Positions 15,108-23,696 of a stretch of 36,306 nucleotides of DNA are shown here, piece after piece. Origin of the DNA: Streptomyces silaceus (GTDB taxonomy: Bacteria; Actinomycetota; Actinomycetes; Streptomycetales; Streptomycetaceae); the NCBI RefSeq assembly GCF_001419745.1, contig NZ_LIRJ01000088.1:1-36306 (forward strand), given 5' to 3'. Each line of letters opens with the position of its first letter. The stretch's first letter is position 1. A model generated the notes under the pieces. That model was not told the origin of the DNA. It saw only the letters and a program-made list of their open reading frames with translations, and did no database searches. The position numbers and the translations under genes are program-made.

Positions 15108-16028
15108 TCACTTGGGGTCGGTGAAGGCCGGCGGCTCCTGGTACTCCGAGCCGGACTTGCCGATGGTGGCGTCGAACGCCTTCTTGTAGTCGCCGTTCTT
15201 CTGGTGCGCCTTGATGGCGTCCGCGACGGCCTTCTGCAGCGCGGCGTCACCCTTCTTGAGACCCACGCCGTAGGGCTCGTCCGAGAAGGGCTTGCCGACG
15301 ACCTTGAGCTTCTTCGGGTTCTGCGCCGCGTAGCCCATCAGGATGGCGTCGTCGGTGGTGACGGCGTCGACCTGGTTGTTGAGCATCTGGGCCACGCACT
15401 CGGAGTACTTGGACAGCTCGGTGACCTTGGCGCCGTACTTCGGCTTCTTGATGTTCTGCAGCGGCGTCGAGCCGACGATAGAGCAGACCTTCTTGCCGCG
15501 GACGGTCTCCGGGCCCTTGATCTCCTTCTCGTCCTTGCGGACCAGCAGCGAGGCGCCGGCGTGGTAGTACGGGCCGGCGAAGTCGATCTGCTTCTTGCGC
15601 TCGTCGTTGATCGTGTACGTGCCGATCATCAGGTCGACGTCACCCTTGGAGACCGCGGTCTCGCGGGCGCCGGAGTCGACCGTCTTCCACTCGATCTGCT
15701 TCGGCGAGAAGCCGAGGTCGGCCGCGATCATCTTGGCGATCTCGATGTCGAAGCCGGAGTACTCCTTGGTCGACTGGTCCTGGAAGCCCAGGTACGGCTG
15801 GTCGGCCTTGGCGCCGATGACCAGCTTGCCGCGCTTCTTGGCGGCCTTGAACACGGACGAGTCGACCGAGGCGTCCTTGTTGACCGTGTAGCTGAGGGAC
15901 TTGGTGCCCGAGCTGTCCGGGCCCTCCGGCTTGTCGCCGGCCGAGCCCTCCTTGCCGCCACACGCGGTGGCGGTCAGCGACAGCGCGGCGACGGCCGCAG
16001 CGACGGCGACGGACTTGCGGAGCTTCAT
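15108..16028 (-). CDS. gluB: glutamate-binding lipoprotein GluB
   Basis: Extracytoplasmic solute-binding protein (family 3) that captures glutamate for the GluACD complex. The 306-residue precursor begins MKLRKSVAVAAAVAALSL with a lipobox ending TATAC, Cys23 being the predicted lipidated residue. Family 3 features include KRGKLVIGAKADQPYLGF near the mature N-terminus, YSGFDIEIAKMIAADLG, and the ligand-contact stretch DLMIGTYTINDERKKQIDFAGPYY. The ATG at 16028 is preferred over 16037 because AAGGA stands 8 nt upstream. It lies 46 nt after gluA and before the stem-loop that leads into gluC. Confidence 0.95.
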   Translation of the reverse strand: MKLRKSVAVAAAVAALSLTATACGGKEGSAGDKPEGPDSSGTKSLSYTVNKDASVDSSVFKAAKKRGKLVIGAKADQPYLGFQDQSTKEYSGFDIEIAKMIAADLGFSPKQIEWKTVDSGARETAVSKGDVDLMIGTYTINDERKKQIDFAGPYYHAGASLLVRKDEKEIKGPETVRGKKVCSIVGSTPLQNIKKPKYGAKVTELSKYSECVAQMLNNQVDAVTTDDAILMGYAAQNPKKLKVVGKPFSDEPYGVGLKKGDAALQKAVADAIKAHQKNGDYKKAFDATIGKSGSEYQEPPAFTDPK

Positions 16029-16074
16029 GGTGAACATCCTTTGTTTCGACTGGTGTTGAGACGGCGTGGGAGCC

Positions 16075-16869
16075 TCAGTGCTTAAGGATCTTCGACAGGA
16101 AGTCCTTGGCCCGGTCGCTGCGCGGGTTGTTGAAGAACTGGTCCGGCGTGGCCTCTTCGACGATCCGGCCGTCCGCCATGAACACGACGCGGTTGGCCGC
16201 GGAGCGGGCGAAGCCCATCTCGTGGGTGACCACGACCATCGTCATGCCGTCCCGGGCGAGCTGCTGCATCACCTCGAGGACCTCGTTGATCATCTCCGGG
16301 TCGAGCGCCGACGTGGGCTCGTCGAAGAGCATCACCTTGGGGTCCATCGCCAACGCGCGGGCGATCGCGACGCGTTGCTGCTGACCGCCGGAGAGCTGCG
16401 CGGGGTACTTGTCGGCCTGCGTGGCGACGCCCACGCGGTCCAGCAGGCCGCGGGCCTTCTGCTCCGCCTCGGCCTTGCCGATCTTGCGCACCTTGGTCTG
16501 GCCCAGCGTCACGTTCTCGAGCACGGTCTTGTGCGCGAAAAGGTTGAACGACTGGAAGACCATGCCCACGTCCGCACGGAGCCGGGCGAGTTCCTTGCCC
16601 TCCTGGGGCAGGGGCTTGCCGTCGATCGAGATGTCTCCCGAATCGATCGTCTCCAGGCGGTTGATGGCGCGGCACAGGGTCGACTTGCCGGACCCGGAGG
16701 GGCCGATCACGACGACGACCTCACCGCGGGCGATGGTCAGGTCGATGTCCTGGAGGACGTGCAGAGCGCCGAAGTGCTTGTTGACGTTCTTCAGCACGAC
16801 CAGGTCGTCCGCCCCGGGCGGTATGGCGTCCTTGGTCACCGATACTTCGGTCACGGCTTGTTGCTCCAT
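16075..16869 (-). CDS. gluA: glutamate ABC transporter ATPase GluA
   Basis: Cytoplasmic ATPase of the glutamate importer, 264 residues, first gene of gluABCD. Walker [10 protein letters not shown] is at residues 56-64, the Q-loop VFQSFNLF near 104-111, the signature LSGGQQQR at 159-166, Walker B VMLFDEP at 179-185 and the H-loop VVTHEMGF further on. These are typical of polar amino acid ATPases. The start is slightly uncertain: GAGGAGG directly abuts the ATG at 16869 with no spacer, and GTG 16854 is an alternative. It is divergent from gluR, the regulator known to act on this operon in S. coelicolor. Confidence 0.95.
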   Translation of the reverse strand: MEQQAVTEVSVTKDAIPPGADDLVVLKNVNKHFGALHVLQDIDLTIARGEVVVVIGPSGSGKSTLCRAINRLETIDSGDISIDGKPLPQEGKELARLRADVGMVFQSFNLFAHKTVLENVTLGQTKVRKIGKAEAEQKARGLLDRVGVATQADKYPAQLSGGQQQRVAIARALAMDPKVMLFDEPTSALDPEMINEVLEVMQQLARDGMTMVVVTHEMGFARSAANRVVFMADGRIVEEATPDQFFNNPRSDRAKDFLSKILKH

Positions 16870-17126
16870 CCTCCTCGGTTGGGAGGACAGTAATAACCCA
16901 GTGCGACCAGCGTCATTACATCTGAGGGGAAATTGAGCATAACGATCCGGCCGCAACCGGACACACCGTGTGAAGAGGGCCCACGGAGTGCGTACCGGCT
17001 GGGTAACGGAACGTGCAGGGGACCCGAACCCTCTTGACGTGGTCCTTATCCATCGGAGTGGATGCCTTGTGCGCATGCGCGCCTACCGGGCACGACGGAA
17101 CAACGGATGAAGAGGAGGGGGCCCAC
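16870..17126. promoter_or_regulatory. divergent gluA/gluR control region
   Basis: This 257-nt gap must hold the promoters of both gluABCD and gluRK and the likely GluR site. Visible are an AT-rich GGTTATTACTGT on the minus strand about 20-30 nt before gluA, a -35-like TTGACG (17034-17039) toward gluR, and the perfect palindrome GCGCATGCGC (17071-17080). I could not identify a convincing direct repeat of the kind bound by OmpR-type regulators. Confidence 0.5.
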
Positions 17127-17816
17127 ATGCGACTGCTTCTTGTCGAGGACGACGATCACGTGGCCGCCGCCCTGTCCGCGGTTCTGGCCCGGCACGGCTT
17201 CGACGTCGTGCACGCCCGCAGCGGTGAAGAGGCCCTCCAGGCCCTGCTGCCCGCGGAAACACCTCCCTTCGGAGTGGTGCTCCTCGACCTGGGGCTGCCC
17301 GACCAGGACGGCTACGAGGTGTGCGGCAAGATCCGCAAGCGCGGCTCGGTGCCGGTGATCATGGTGACGGCCCGCGCGGACGTTCGGTCCCGCATCCACG
17401 GGCTCAACCTCGGAGCCGACGACTACGTAGTGAAGCCGTACGACACCGGGGAACTGATCGCCCGCATCCACGCGGTCATCCGGCGCCCCGCCTCCGGCGG
17501 CCCCGCGACGCCCGTCGACAGCGAACTGCGGCTCGGCCCCGTCCGCATCGAACTGCCCACCCGCCAGGTCAGCGTGGACGGTTCGGTCGTCCAACTGACC
17601 CGCAAGGAGTTCGACTTGCTCGCGCTCCTCGCCCAGCGCCCCGGAGTGGTGTTCCGCCGCGAGCAGATCATCAGCGAAGTGTGGCGCACCAGTTGGGAAG
17701 GCACGGGCCGCACCCTGGAAGTGCACGTGGCGTCCCTGCGCTCGAAGCTCCACATGCCGGCCCTGATCGAGACCGTGCGCGGCGTCGGCTACCGCCTCGT
17801 CGCCCCGGCGGCGTAG
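17127..17816 (+). CDS. gluR: OmpR/PhoB-type response regulator GluR
   Basis: DNA-binding response regulator, 229 residues. The receiver domain has the acidic pocket VEDDD (residues 6-10), phosphoacceptor Asp54 in LLDLGLPD, Thr81 and Lys103 (VVKPYD). The C-terminal winged helix includes LTRKEFDLLALLAQRPGVVFRREQI and VRGVGYRL. The ATG at 17127 has AGGAGG about 8 nt upstream. It is followed by gluK after 16 nt. In S. coelicolor the adjacent GluR-GluK pair is reported to sense glutamate and control gluABCD; assignment here rests on identical position and architecture. Confidence 0.93.
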   Translation: MRLLLVEDDDHVAAALSAVLARHGFDVVHARSGEEALQALLPAETPPFGVVLLDLGLPDQDGYEVCGKIRKRGSVPVIMVTARADVRSRIHGLNLGADDYVVKPYDTGELIARIHAVIRRPASGGPATPVDSELRLGPVRIELPTRQVSVDGSVVQLTRKEFDLLALLAQRPGVVFRREQIISEVWRTSWEGTGRTLEVHVASLRSKLHMPALIETVRGVGYRLVAPAA

Positions 17817-17832
17817 GCCGGAGCGAGGACAG

Positions 17833-19248
17833 GTGCGCTCTCGCCTCCTCCCGCTGCTGATCATCCTGATGGCGGGCGTGCTGCTCGCGCTCGGATTCCC
17901 GCTCGCCGTCAGCGTCGCTGCGGCACAACAGCAGAAGGTGGTCGTCGACCGGATCGACGACACGGCACGCTTCGCGTCACTCGCGCAGTTCGTCACCGAA
18001 CGTCCCACCGGATCACGGGTGGTGGGCAGCAACGACGAGCGCCGCGACACCCTCCAGAAGGAACTCGACGACTACTACGACGTCTACGGCATCCGCGCGG
18101 GCGTCTTCTATCGCGACGACGGCCCCATGGCCCACGCCCCGAGCGACTGGCTGCTGCCCAAGGAGGGGGACGTGCGGGCCGCCTTCGACGAGGCGCTCCG
18201 CTCGCGCGGCAGCCACGACCCCGAGCAGGTGTGGCCGTGGCAGCGCGGAAGGCTGGCCGTCGCGTCGCCGGTGATCAGGGACGGCGACGTCATCGCCGTC
18301 GTCGTCACCGACTCGCCGACCGGGCGCATGCGTTCGAAGACGCTCCAGGGCTGGCTGCTCATCGCCACGGGCGAATCGGCCGCCATGCTCCTGGCGGTCG
18401 GCGCGGCCCTGCGGCTCACCGGCTGGGTGCTGCGCCCAGTGCGCGTCCTGGACGCCACGACGCACGACATAGCGACCGGCCGCCTCAAGTCCCGCGTCGC
18501 CGCCGCGGGCGGGCCGCCGGAACTGAGGCGCCTGGCCCGTTCGTTCAACGAAATGGCCGACAACGTCCAGGATGTCCTGGAACAGCAGCGCGCCTTCGTC
18601 GCCGACGCCTCGCACCAACTGCGCAACCCGCTCTCCGCCCTGCTGCTGCGCATCGAGCTCCTCGCCCTCGAACTGCCCGAGGGCAACGAGGAGATCGCCT
18701 CGGTCCGCACCGAGGGCAAGCGCCTGGCGCAGGTCCTCGACGACCTGCTGGACCTGGCGCTCGCCGAGCACGCCGAGGCCGACCTGAGCCTCACCGACAT
18801 CGGCGAGCTGGCCGCCGAGCGCGTCGCCGCCTGGCGTCCGCTGGCCGACGAGCGGGGCGTGCGGCTGACCGGCGAGTGCCCGGCGACGACCGGCTGGGCC
18901 GACCCGGTCGCCCTCTCCAGCGCGCTGGACGCGGTGATCGACAACGCCGTGAAGTTCACGCCCGAGGGCGGCCCGGTCCACGTGACGGTCGCCTCCAGCG
19001 ACGGGACGACGACCGTCGTGGTCACCGACGGCGGCCCCGGCCTCACCGAGGACGAGCTGGCCCGCGTCGGCGACCGCTTCTGGCGCAGCACCCGCCACCA
19101 GAACGTGAAGGGGTCGGGCCTCGGCCTGTCCATCTCGCGGGCCCTGCTCGCGGCGGGCGGCGGCGCCATCACGTACGCCCGTCACGAACCGCACGGACTG
19201 AAGGTGACGGTCAGCGTGCCCCGCAGCGAGCCCGCCGGGACGTCCTGA
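17833..19248 (+). CDS. gluK: sensor histidine kinase GluK
   Basis: Membrane histidine kinase, 471 residues, partner of GluR. A first membrane segment (about residues 5-30) and a second (about 172-196) bracket an extracytoplasmic sensor region of roughly 140 residues. A HAMP linker follows, then the dimerisation/phosphoacceptor box DASHQLRNPL with His261, and the ATPase motifs DNAVKF (N box), TDGGPGLT (G1) and GSGLGLSI (G2). The GTG at 17833 is 16 nt after the gluR stop and has AGGAC upstream. The gene ends 9 nt from the convergent TAXI gene. Ligand sensing could be direct or through a partner protein. Confidence 0.93.
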   Translation: MRSRLLPLLIILMAGVLLALGFPLAVSVAAAQQQKVVVDRIDDTARFASLAQFVTERPTGSRVVGSNDERRDTLQKELDDYYDVYGIRAGVFYRDDGPMAHAPSDWLLPKEGDVRAAFDEALRSRGSHDPEQVWPWQRGRLAVASPVIRDGDVIAVVVTDSPTGRMRSKTLQGWLLIATGESAAMLLAVGAALRLTGWVLRPVRVLDATTHDIATGRLKSRVAAAGGPPELRRLARSFNEMADNVQDVLEQQRAFVADASHQLRNPLSALLLRIELLALELPEGNEEIASVRTEGKRLAQVLDDLLDLALAEHAEADLSLTDIGELAAERVAAWRPLADERGVRLTGECPATTGWADPVALSSALDAVIDNAVKFTPEGGPVHVTVASSDGTTTVVVTDGGPGLTEDELARVGDRFWRSTRHQNVKGSGLGLSISRALLAAGGGAITYARHEPHGLKVTVSVPRSEPAGTS

Positions 19249-19257
19249 CGGCGCCGC

Positions 19258-20253
19258 TCAGGGCTTGACCGAACGGTAGTAGCCGCGCGCGCCGGCGTGC
19301 AGCGGCAGCGGATCGGTGAACAGGGCGGTGCGCAGATCCACCAGCTGGGCCGCGTGCACCTGGTCGCCGATGTGGTCGCGGCTGTCGATGACGGTGCGGG
19401 TCAGCCGCGAGGTCAGAACGGCGTCGGTGCGGTCGGTGGTCACCAGGAGGTTCGCCACCGCCAGGGTCCGCACGGCGGAGCCCTTCTGCGCCGCCGGGTA
19501 GGCGTCCGCCGGCATCGTCGCCGCCCGGTAGTAGCGCGAGGCGCCGCCCTGCTTGTGCAGCGACTCGACGAGGTGGCCGAGATCCACGAGACGGACGTCC
19601 GTCTGCTCGGAGAGCCTGCGCACGGAGGCCGTCGGCAGCCCGCCCGACCAGAAGAAGGCGTCGATGTCGTGATGCTTCAGCAGGTCGGGCATGGTGTCGA
19701 TGCCGGCCGCCACCGGCGTGATGTCCGTGGCCGTGTCCAGGCCCGCCGCGTCCAGCACCCGGTCCGCTATCAGTCGCACGCCTGAGCGATCCTGGCCCAC
19801 CGCCACGCGCTTGCCCCGCAGATCCTCGACGGACTCGATGCCCGAGCCGCGGGGGACCACCAGCTGTACGTAGTCGTCGTACAGCCGCACGCACCCGCGC
19901 AGCCGGTCCCACCCGGGCGCGCCCTCCAGGCGGTACTTCTCGACCGCGTCGGCGGCCGCGATGGTGAAGTCGGCCTTCCCGGTGGCCACCCGCTCGACGT
20001 TCTGCTGCGAGCCCTCGCTGTTCAGCAGGCTCACGTCGACCTTCGGCATGTCCCGCGAGATCTCCTTCTCCAGGAGCTTGCCGTACCGCTCGTAGACACC
20101 GTTCTGCACGCCCGTGCTGAACGTCATCGGGCCCTTCGGAGAGTCCTCGTCCATGGGCAGCAGCCACCACACCAGCAGCCCGAACACCACGAGCGCCGCG
20201 GTGGAGCCCTGCAGGGCGCGGCGCCTGCTGATGCGGGGGAGTGCCTGGAACAT
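19258..20253 (-). CDS. TAXI-family solute-binding protein, N-terminally anchored, 331 aa
   Basis: Homologue of the TAXI substrate-binding subunits of TRAP transporters; a structurally known thermophile member binds glutamate or glutamine. Family features include [17 protein letters not shown] near the N-terminus of the domain, [42 protein letters not shown] and [14 protein letters not shown]. The N-terminus has SRRRAL (residues 9-14, Tat-like) and then a hydrophobic run to about residue 32 with no AxA or lipobox, so it looks like an uncleaved membrane anchor. No TRAP membrane subunit is present nearby. It converges with gluK (9-nt gap) and is divergent from miaB. Confidence 0.85.
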   Translation of the reverse strand: MFQALPRISRRRALQGSTAALVVFGLLVWWLLPMDEDSPKGPMTFSTGVQNGVYERYGKLLEKEISRDMPKVDVSLLNSEGSQQNVERVATGKADFTIAAADAVEKYRLEGAPGWDRLRGCVRLYDDYVQLVVPRGSGIESVEDLRGKRVAVGQDRSGVRLIADRVLDAAGLDTATDITPVAAGIDTMPDLLKHHDIDAFFWSGGLPTASVRRLSEQTDVRLVDLGHLVESLHKQGGASRYYRAATMPADAYPAAQKGSAVRTLAVANLLVTTDRTDAVLTSRLTRTVIDSRDHIGDQVHAAQLVDLRTALFTDPLPLHAGARGYYRSVKP

Positions 20254-20316
20254 GCGCGCGATCCTGCCAGCCCACTCACCGTGCTGACCAGGGGCGCGGT
20301 CACACTGTGTGTTTCC

Positions 20317-20337
20317 GGCGCCCGGCCGCCGGGCGCC
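20317..20337. promoter_or_regulatory. perfect inverted repeat in the TAXI/miaB divergent region
   Basis: GGCGCCCGG (20317-20325), CCG, CCGGGCGCC (20329-20337). It lies upstream of the probable miaB -10 (TACCCT, 20376-20381), so it would not be in the miaB mRNA and is an operator or cruciform candidate rather than a terminator. It may be a chance GC palindrome. Confidence 0.35.
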
Positions 20338-20391
20338 CGCGGGGAATCCCCGGGCACGCGCGCGTGGCGACCCCGTACCCTGGTGGGCGAG

Positions 20392-21882
20392 ATGAGCGCG
20401 AAGACCTACGAGGTGCGCACCTACGGGTGCCAGATGAACGTCCATGACTCCGAGCGGCTCTCCGGGCTGCTGGAGGACGCCGGCTATGTGCGTGCGCCCG
20501 AAGGGGCGGACGGCGACGCCGACGTCGTCGTCTTCAACACGTGCGCCGTGCGCGAGAACGCCGACAACCGTCTGTACGGCAATCTCGGCCGCCTGGCGCC
20601 GATGAAGACCAAGCGTCCCGGGATGCAGATCGCCGTCGGCGGCTGCCTCGCCCAGAAGGACCGCGACACCATCGTCAAGAAGGCGCCGTGGGTCGACGTC
20701 GTCTTCGGCACGCACAACATCGGCAAGCTGCCGGTCCTCCTGGAGCGCGCCCGCGTCCAGGAAGAGGCGCAGGTCGAGATCGCCGAGTCCCTCGAGGCCT
20801 TCCCGTCGACGCTGCCGACCCGCCGCGAGAGCGCGTACGCGGCCTGGGTCTCCATCTCCGTCGGCTGCAACAACACCTGCACCTTCTGCATCGTCCCCGC
20901 GCTGCGCGGCAAGGAGAAGGACCGCAGGACCGGCGACATCCTCGCGGAGATCGAGGCGCTCGTCGGCGAGGGTGTCTCCGAGATCACCCTCCTCGGGCAG
21001 AACGTGAACGCGTACGGCTCGGACATCGGCGACCGCGAGGCCTTCAGCAAGCTGCTGCGCGCCTGCGGGCAGATCGAGGGCCTGGAGCGCGTGCGCTTCA
21101 CCTCCCCGCACCCGCGCGACTTCACCGACGACGTGATCGCCGCCATGGCCGAGACGCCGAACGTGATGCCGCAGCTGCACATGCCGCTGCAGTCCGGTTC
21201 GGACCCCGTCCTCAAGGCGATGCGCCGCTCGTACCGCCAGGACCGCTTCCTGGGGATCATCGAGAAGGTCCGCGCCGCCATGCCGGACGCCGCGATCTCC
21301 ACCGACATCATCGTGGGCTTCCCCGGCGAGACCGAGGAGGACTTCGAGCAGACCATGCACGTGGTCCGCGAGGCCCGCTTCGCCAACGCCTTCACCTTCC
21401 AGTACTCCAAGCGCCCCGGGACCCCGGCCGCGACGATGGACGACCAGGTCCCCAAGGAGGTCGTCCAGTCGCGCTACGAGCGCCTGGTCGCGCTCCAGGA
21501 GGAGATCTCCTGGGAGGAGAACAAGAAGCAGGTCGGCCGCACTCTGGAGCTGATGGTCGCCGAGGGCGAGGGCCGCAAGGACGGCACCACGCACCGCCTC
21601 TCCGGCCGCGCCCCCGACAACCGCCTGGTGCACTTCACCAAGCCGGACGCCCCGGTGCGCCCCGGTGACGTCGTGACGGTCGAGATCACCTACGCCGCCC
21701 CGCACCACCTGCTCGCCGAGGGCGCCGTGCTGAACGTGCGTCCCACGCGCGCGGGTGACGCCTGGGAGAAGCGGCAGGCCGAGGCGGCCGCCAAGCCCGC
21801 GGGCGTGATGCTGGGGCTGCCGAAGATCGGCGTCCCCGAGCCGCTCCCGGCGGCGACGGGCAGCGGCTGCGGTTGCGACTGA
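20392..21882 (+). CDS. miaB: tRNA-2-methylthio-N6-dimethylallyladenosine synthase MiaB
   Basis: Radical-SAM methylthiotransferase that adds the 2-methylthio group to i6A37 of tRNAs reading UNN codons, acting after MiaA, which is encoded 1.8 kb downstream. The 496-residue product has the N-terminal cluster cysteines Cys13 (RTYGCQMN), Cys51 (NTCAVR) and Cys85 (GCLAQ), the radical-SAM motif Cys159-x3-Cys163-x2-Cys166, and a C-terminal TRAM region. It ends in an unusual GSGCGCD. The ATG at 20392 starts the conserved [13 protein letters not shown]; a -10-like TACCCT ends 10 nt before it and no ribosome binding site is visible, so the leader is very short. Confidence 0.97.
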   Translation: MSAKTYEVRTYGCQMNVHDSERLSGLLEDAGYVRAPEGADGDADVVVFNTCAVRENADNRLYGNLGRLAPMKTKRPGMQIAVGGCLAQKDRDTIVKKAPWVDVVFGTHNIGKLPVLLERARVQEEAQVEIAESLEAFPSTLPTRRESAYAAWVSISVGCNNTCTFCIVPALRGKEKDRRTGDILAEIEALVGEGVSEITLLGQNVNAYGSDIGDREAFSKLLRACGQIEGLERVRFTSPHPRDFTDDVIAAMAETPNVMPQLHMPLQSGSDPVLKAMRRSYRQDRFLGIIEKVRAAMPDAAISTDIIVGFPGETEEDFEQTMHVVREARFANAFTFQYSKRPGTPAATMDDQVPKEVVQSRYERLVALQEEISWEENKKQVGRTLELMVAEGEGRKDGTTHRLSGRAPDNRLVHFTKPDAPVRPGDVVTVEITYAAPHHLLAEGAVLNVRPTRAGDAWEKRQAEAAAKPAGVMLGLPKIGVPEPLPAATGSGCGCD

Positions 21883-21955
21883 CGGCCGATCGGTACGGAC
21901 GAGAGTTCGGTGCTCGCGAGAGACCCGTACTGACGCCGGATCAGTAGGGCGCGCT

Positions 21956-21982
21956 GTCGAGGGCCGGGCCGCGGCCCTCGAC
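21956..21982 (+). terminator. hairpin terminator after miaB
   Basis: GTCGAGGGCCG (21956-21966) pairs with CGGCCCTCGAC (21972-21982), 11 bp with a 5-nt loop, 74 nt after the miaB stop and 59 nt before the next gene. No T tract follows. Confidence 0.65.
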
Positions 21983-22040
21983 CTGCTGACCGGGGCGGTA
22001 CCCGCCGTCCCGCCCGGCGGCGCGCGTTACGCTGCGGATC

Positions 22041-22790
22041 ATGCTTGTCGCCGCCGCCGTCTGCCCCTGCCCGCCGCTGCTCGTCCCCGAGGTCGCCGCG
22101 GGTGCCGCTCCCGAGCTGGACGCCGCCCGCGCGGCGTGCACGGACGCCATCGGGGTCCTCGCCGCCGCCCGGCCCGACCGCCTCGTCGTGGTCGGCCCCG
22201 CCGAGCCGAACGGGCGCGGTCCGCATCCCCAGGGCGCGCGCGGATCCTTCCGAGGCTTCGGCGTGGACCTCGACGTACGCCTGGGAACGGCGACGGACGA
22301 GCCGGACGCGTCAGGCGGGGCGGATGCGTTGGACGAGGCCGCGGAGCGTGAGCTTCCGACGTCGCTGGCCGTGGCCGGCTGGCTGCTCGGACGTACGCGG
22401 TGGTCGACCGCGCCGCTGGAAGGTCTCGGCGTGGGGGAACCGATCGCCGCCGAGCGGTGTATCCACGTCGGAGAAGAAATCGGGGCACGGGCCGACCGCG
22501 TGGCACTGCTGGTGATGGGCGACGCCAGCGCGTGCCGCACGCTGAAGGCGCCGGGCTACCTGGACGAGCGCGCGGCCGGCTTCGACGCGGAGGTCGCGCG
22601 TGCCCTCGGCGCGGCCGACGTGGCGGCGCTGAAGGCGCTGGACGCCGATCTCGCGTACGAACTGAAGGCGGCGGGCCGTGCGCCGTGGCAGGTGCTCGCC
22701 GGAGCGGCGGACGGCGCCTCGCTGCGCGGTGAGCTGCTCTACGACGACGCGCCGTACGGCGTGGGCTATCTGGTCGCGGCCTGGTCGTAG
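22041..22790 (+). CDS. class III extradiol dioxygenase subunit B-like protein, 249 aa
   Basis: Belongs to the LigB/DODA-like fold group that actinobacteria often encode between miaB and miaA. Visible are the N-terminal LVAAAVCPCPPLLVPEV, the Rossmann-like strand RPDRLVVVGPAEP, a central VALLVMGDASACRTLKAPGY, and a C-terminal LLYDDAPYGVGYLVAAW. The canonical N-terminal metal-binding His of extradiol dioxygenases (HxP or GHG type) is not evident: the equivalent start reads CPCPPLL, so enzymatic activity is doubtful. The start at 22041 is the first ATG and follows a short gap after the miaB hairpin. Role unknown. Confidence 0.8.
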   Translation: MLVAAAVCPCPPLLVPEVAAGAAPELDAARAACTDAIGVLAAARPDRLVVVGPAEPNGRGPHPQGARGSFRGFGVDLDVRLGTATDEPDASGGADALDEAAERELPTSLAVAGWLLGRTRWSTAPLEGLGVGEPIAAERCIHVGEEIGARADRVALLVMGDASACRTLKAPGYLDERAAGFDAEVARALGAADVAALKALDADLAYELKAAGRAPWQVLAGAADGASLRGELLYDDAPYGVGYLVAAWS

Positions 22791-22886
22791 CGACCGCCCG
22801 TGTGAGGGCGACCTGCTCGCCCGGTGGCCACCTGGTCCGGGCGACCCGCTCGCGACGCCCCCGCGCGTCCCCGCGGGGCGCACGGC

Positions 22887-22919
22887 GACGGCCGCGAAGC
22901 GTCACGCTTCACGGCCGTC
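22887..22919. terminator. bidirectional hairpin terminator
   Basis: GACGGCCG (22887-22894) and CGGCCGTC (22912-22919) enclose GAAGCG-tca-CGCTTC with one c/a mismatch, giving 14 paired bases and a 3-nt loop. It sits between the convergent dioxygenase-like and antitoxin genes and can serve both. Confidence 0.85.
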
Positions 22920-22931
22920 CGCCGATGCTGA

Positions 22932-23198
22932 TCAGGGAGCCGGTGACGACGGGGGCGGCGGGGTGCCGCCGCCCGTGTCCTTGCCCTCGTCCGTCCCGGC
23001 GAGGCGGTCCACGGCGTCCTTCGCCTTGCCCGTCCCTGTCTGGATCTTGTCGCTGTACTTGCCCTTGGTCTTTTCGTCGACCACCTTCGCGGCCTTGTCC
23101 AGGCCCTGGTCGATCTTGTCCCCGTGCTGCTGCGCGAGGTCAGAGACCTTGTCCTTGGCAGGGGCCAGCTTGGCTTTCAGTTGGTCCAGGAAGCCCAT
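22932..23198 (-). CDS. MT0933/Rv0909-like antitoxin family protein, 88 aa
   Basis: Small Lys/Asp-rich helical protein of the type named antitoxin after Mycobacterium MT0933/Rv0909. The signature region is AQQHGDKIDQGLDKAAKVVDEKTKG followed by KYSDKIQ. It starts MGFLDQLKAKLAPAKDKV at 23198, with AAGGTGA about 5 nt upstream. The last 18 residues are Gly/Pro/Ser-rich. No toxin partner (Rv0910-like START-fold protein) is encoded next to it; the upstream neighbour is an acidic protein of unknown function. The antitoxin label therefore rests on homology alone. Confidence 0.82.
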   Translation of the reverse strand: MGFLDQLKAKLAPAKDKVSDLAQQHGDKIDQGLDKAAKVVDEKTKGKYSDKIQTGTGKAKDAVDRLAGTDEGKDTGGGTPPPPSSPAP

Positions 23199-23223
23199 GG
23201 GTTCACCTTCCCTCGCTGGGGAG

Positions 23224-23514
23224 TCACTTGCGGGCGCTCTCACCGGCCTCGTTGTCGGCCGCCTCCTCGGCGGACTGCTGCTTCGGGATCTCCACGCCCT
23301 CCGCGGCGGCCGCTTCAGCGGTCTCCGCCGGCTTGTCCTCGGCAGCGCTCTCGGCGTCCGTGTCGGCCTCGGCGGCGGGCTTCGCATCGGCGGAGGCCTC
23401 GGGGGAATCCTTGGCCTCTTCCGGCTCTGCCGTCAGTGTGGCGGCGGCCGCCTCGGTCGTTGACGCCTCTTCGCTGTCCTTGGTCTTCCGGCGAAATCGT
23501 GCAAATACGCCCAT
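23224..23514 (-). CDS. small acidic Ala/Glu-rich hypothetical protein, 96 aa
   Basis: Not recognised as a named family. After a basic start (MGVFARFRRKTKDSEE) the protein is almost entirely Ala, Glu, Asp, Lys and Pro and is predicted to be disordered. GGAG lies 5 nt before the ATG at 23514. It is 25 nt upstream of the antitoxin-like gene on the same strand and probably cotranscribed with it. A short basic N-terminus with a long acidic tail suggests a binding or scaffold role; no activity can be assigned. Confidence 0.68.
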   Translation of the reverse strand: MGVFARFRRKTKDSEEASTTEAAAATLTAEPEEAKDSPEASADAKPAAEADTDAESAAEDKPAETAEAAAAEGVEIPKQQSAEEAADNEAGESARK

Positions 23515-23696
23515 AACTACTCCATACGTTACTCGTGTGGGCGAAATCCCGCCCCGCCCGGTGCGTCCCATTGCGTCGCACGGGTCATCGGTCCTGGAAA
23601 CCGGCGGCCGGAACCTCGCAACAGGCAACGACCCCGGAGCCGTGCCGTCACGTAGCTCGTTCGGGAAGACCGTGAGGGGTTTGCGAGACTGGAGCG

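Noticed and set aside
19258..21708. TAXI gene extended to 816 codons by an upstream in-frame start inside the miaB region.
   Set aside because: The extra residues are antisense to miaB; the natural start is the ATG at 20253 just before the basic-hydrophobic anchor.
21941..22042. A 33-codon minus-strand ORF (MIRSVTRAAG start) after miaB.
   Set aside because: It overlaps the start codon of the dioxygenase-like gene and covers the miaB hairpin; there is no ribosome binding site and no recognisable product.
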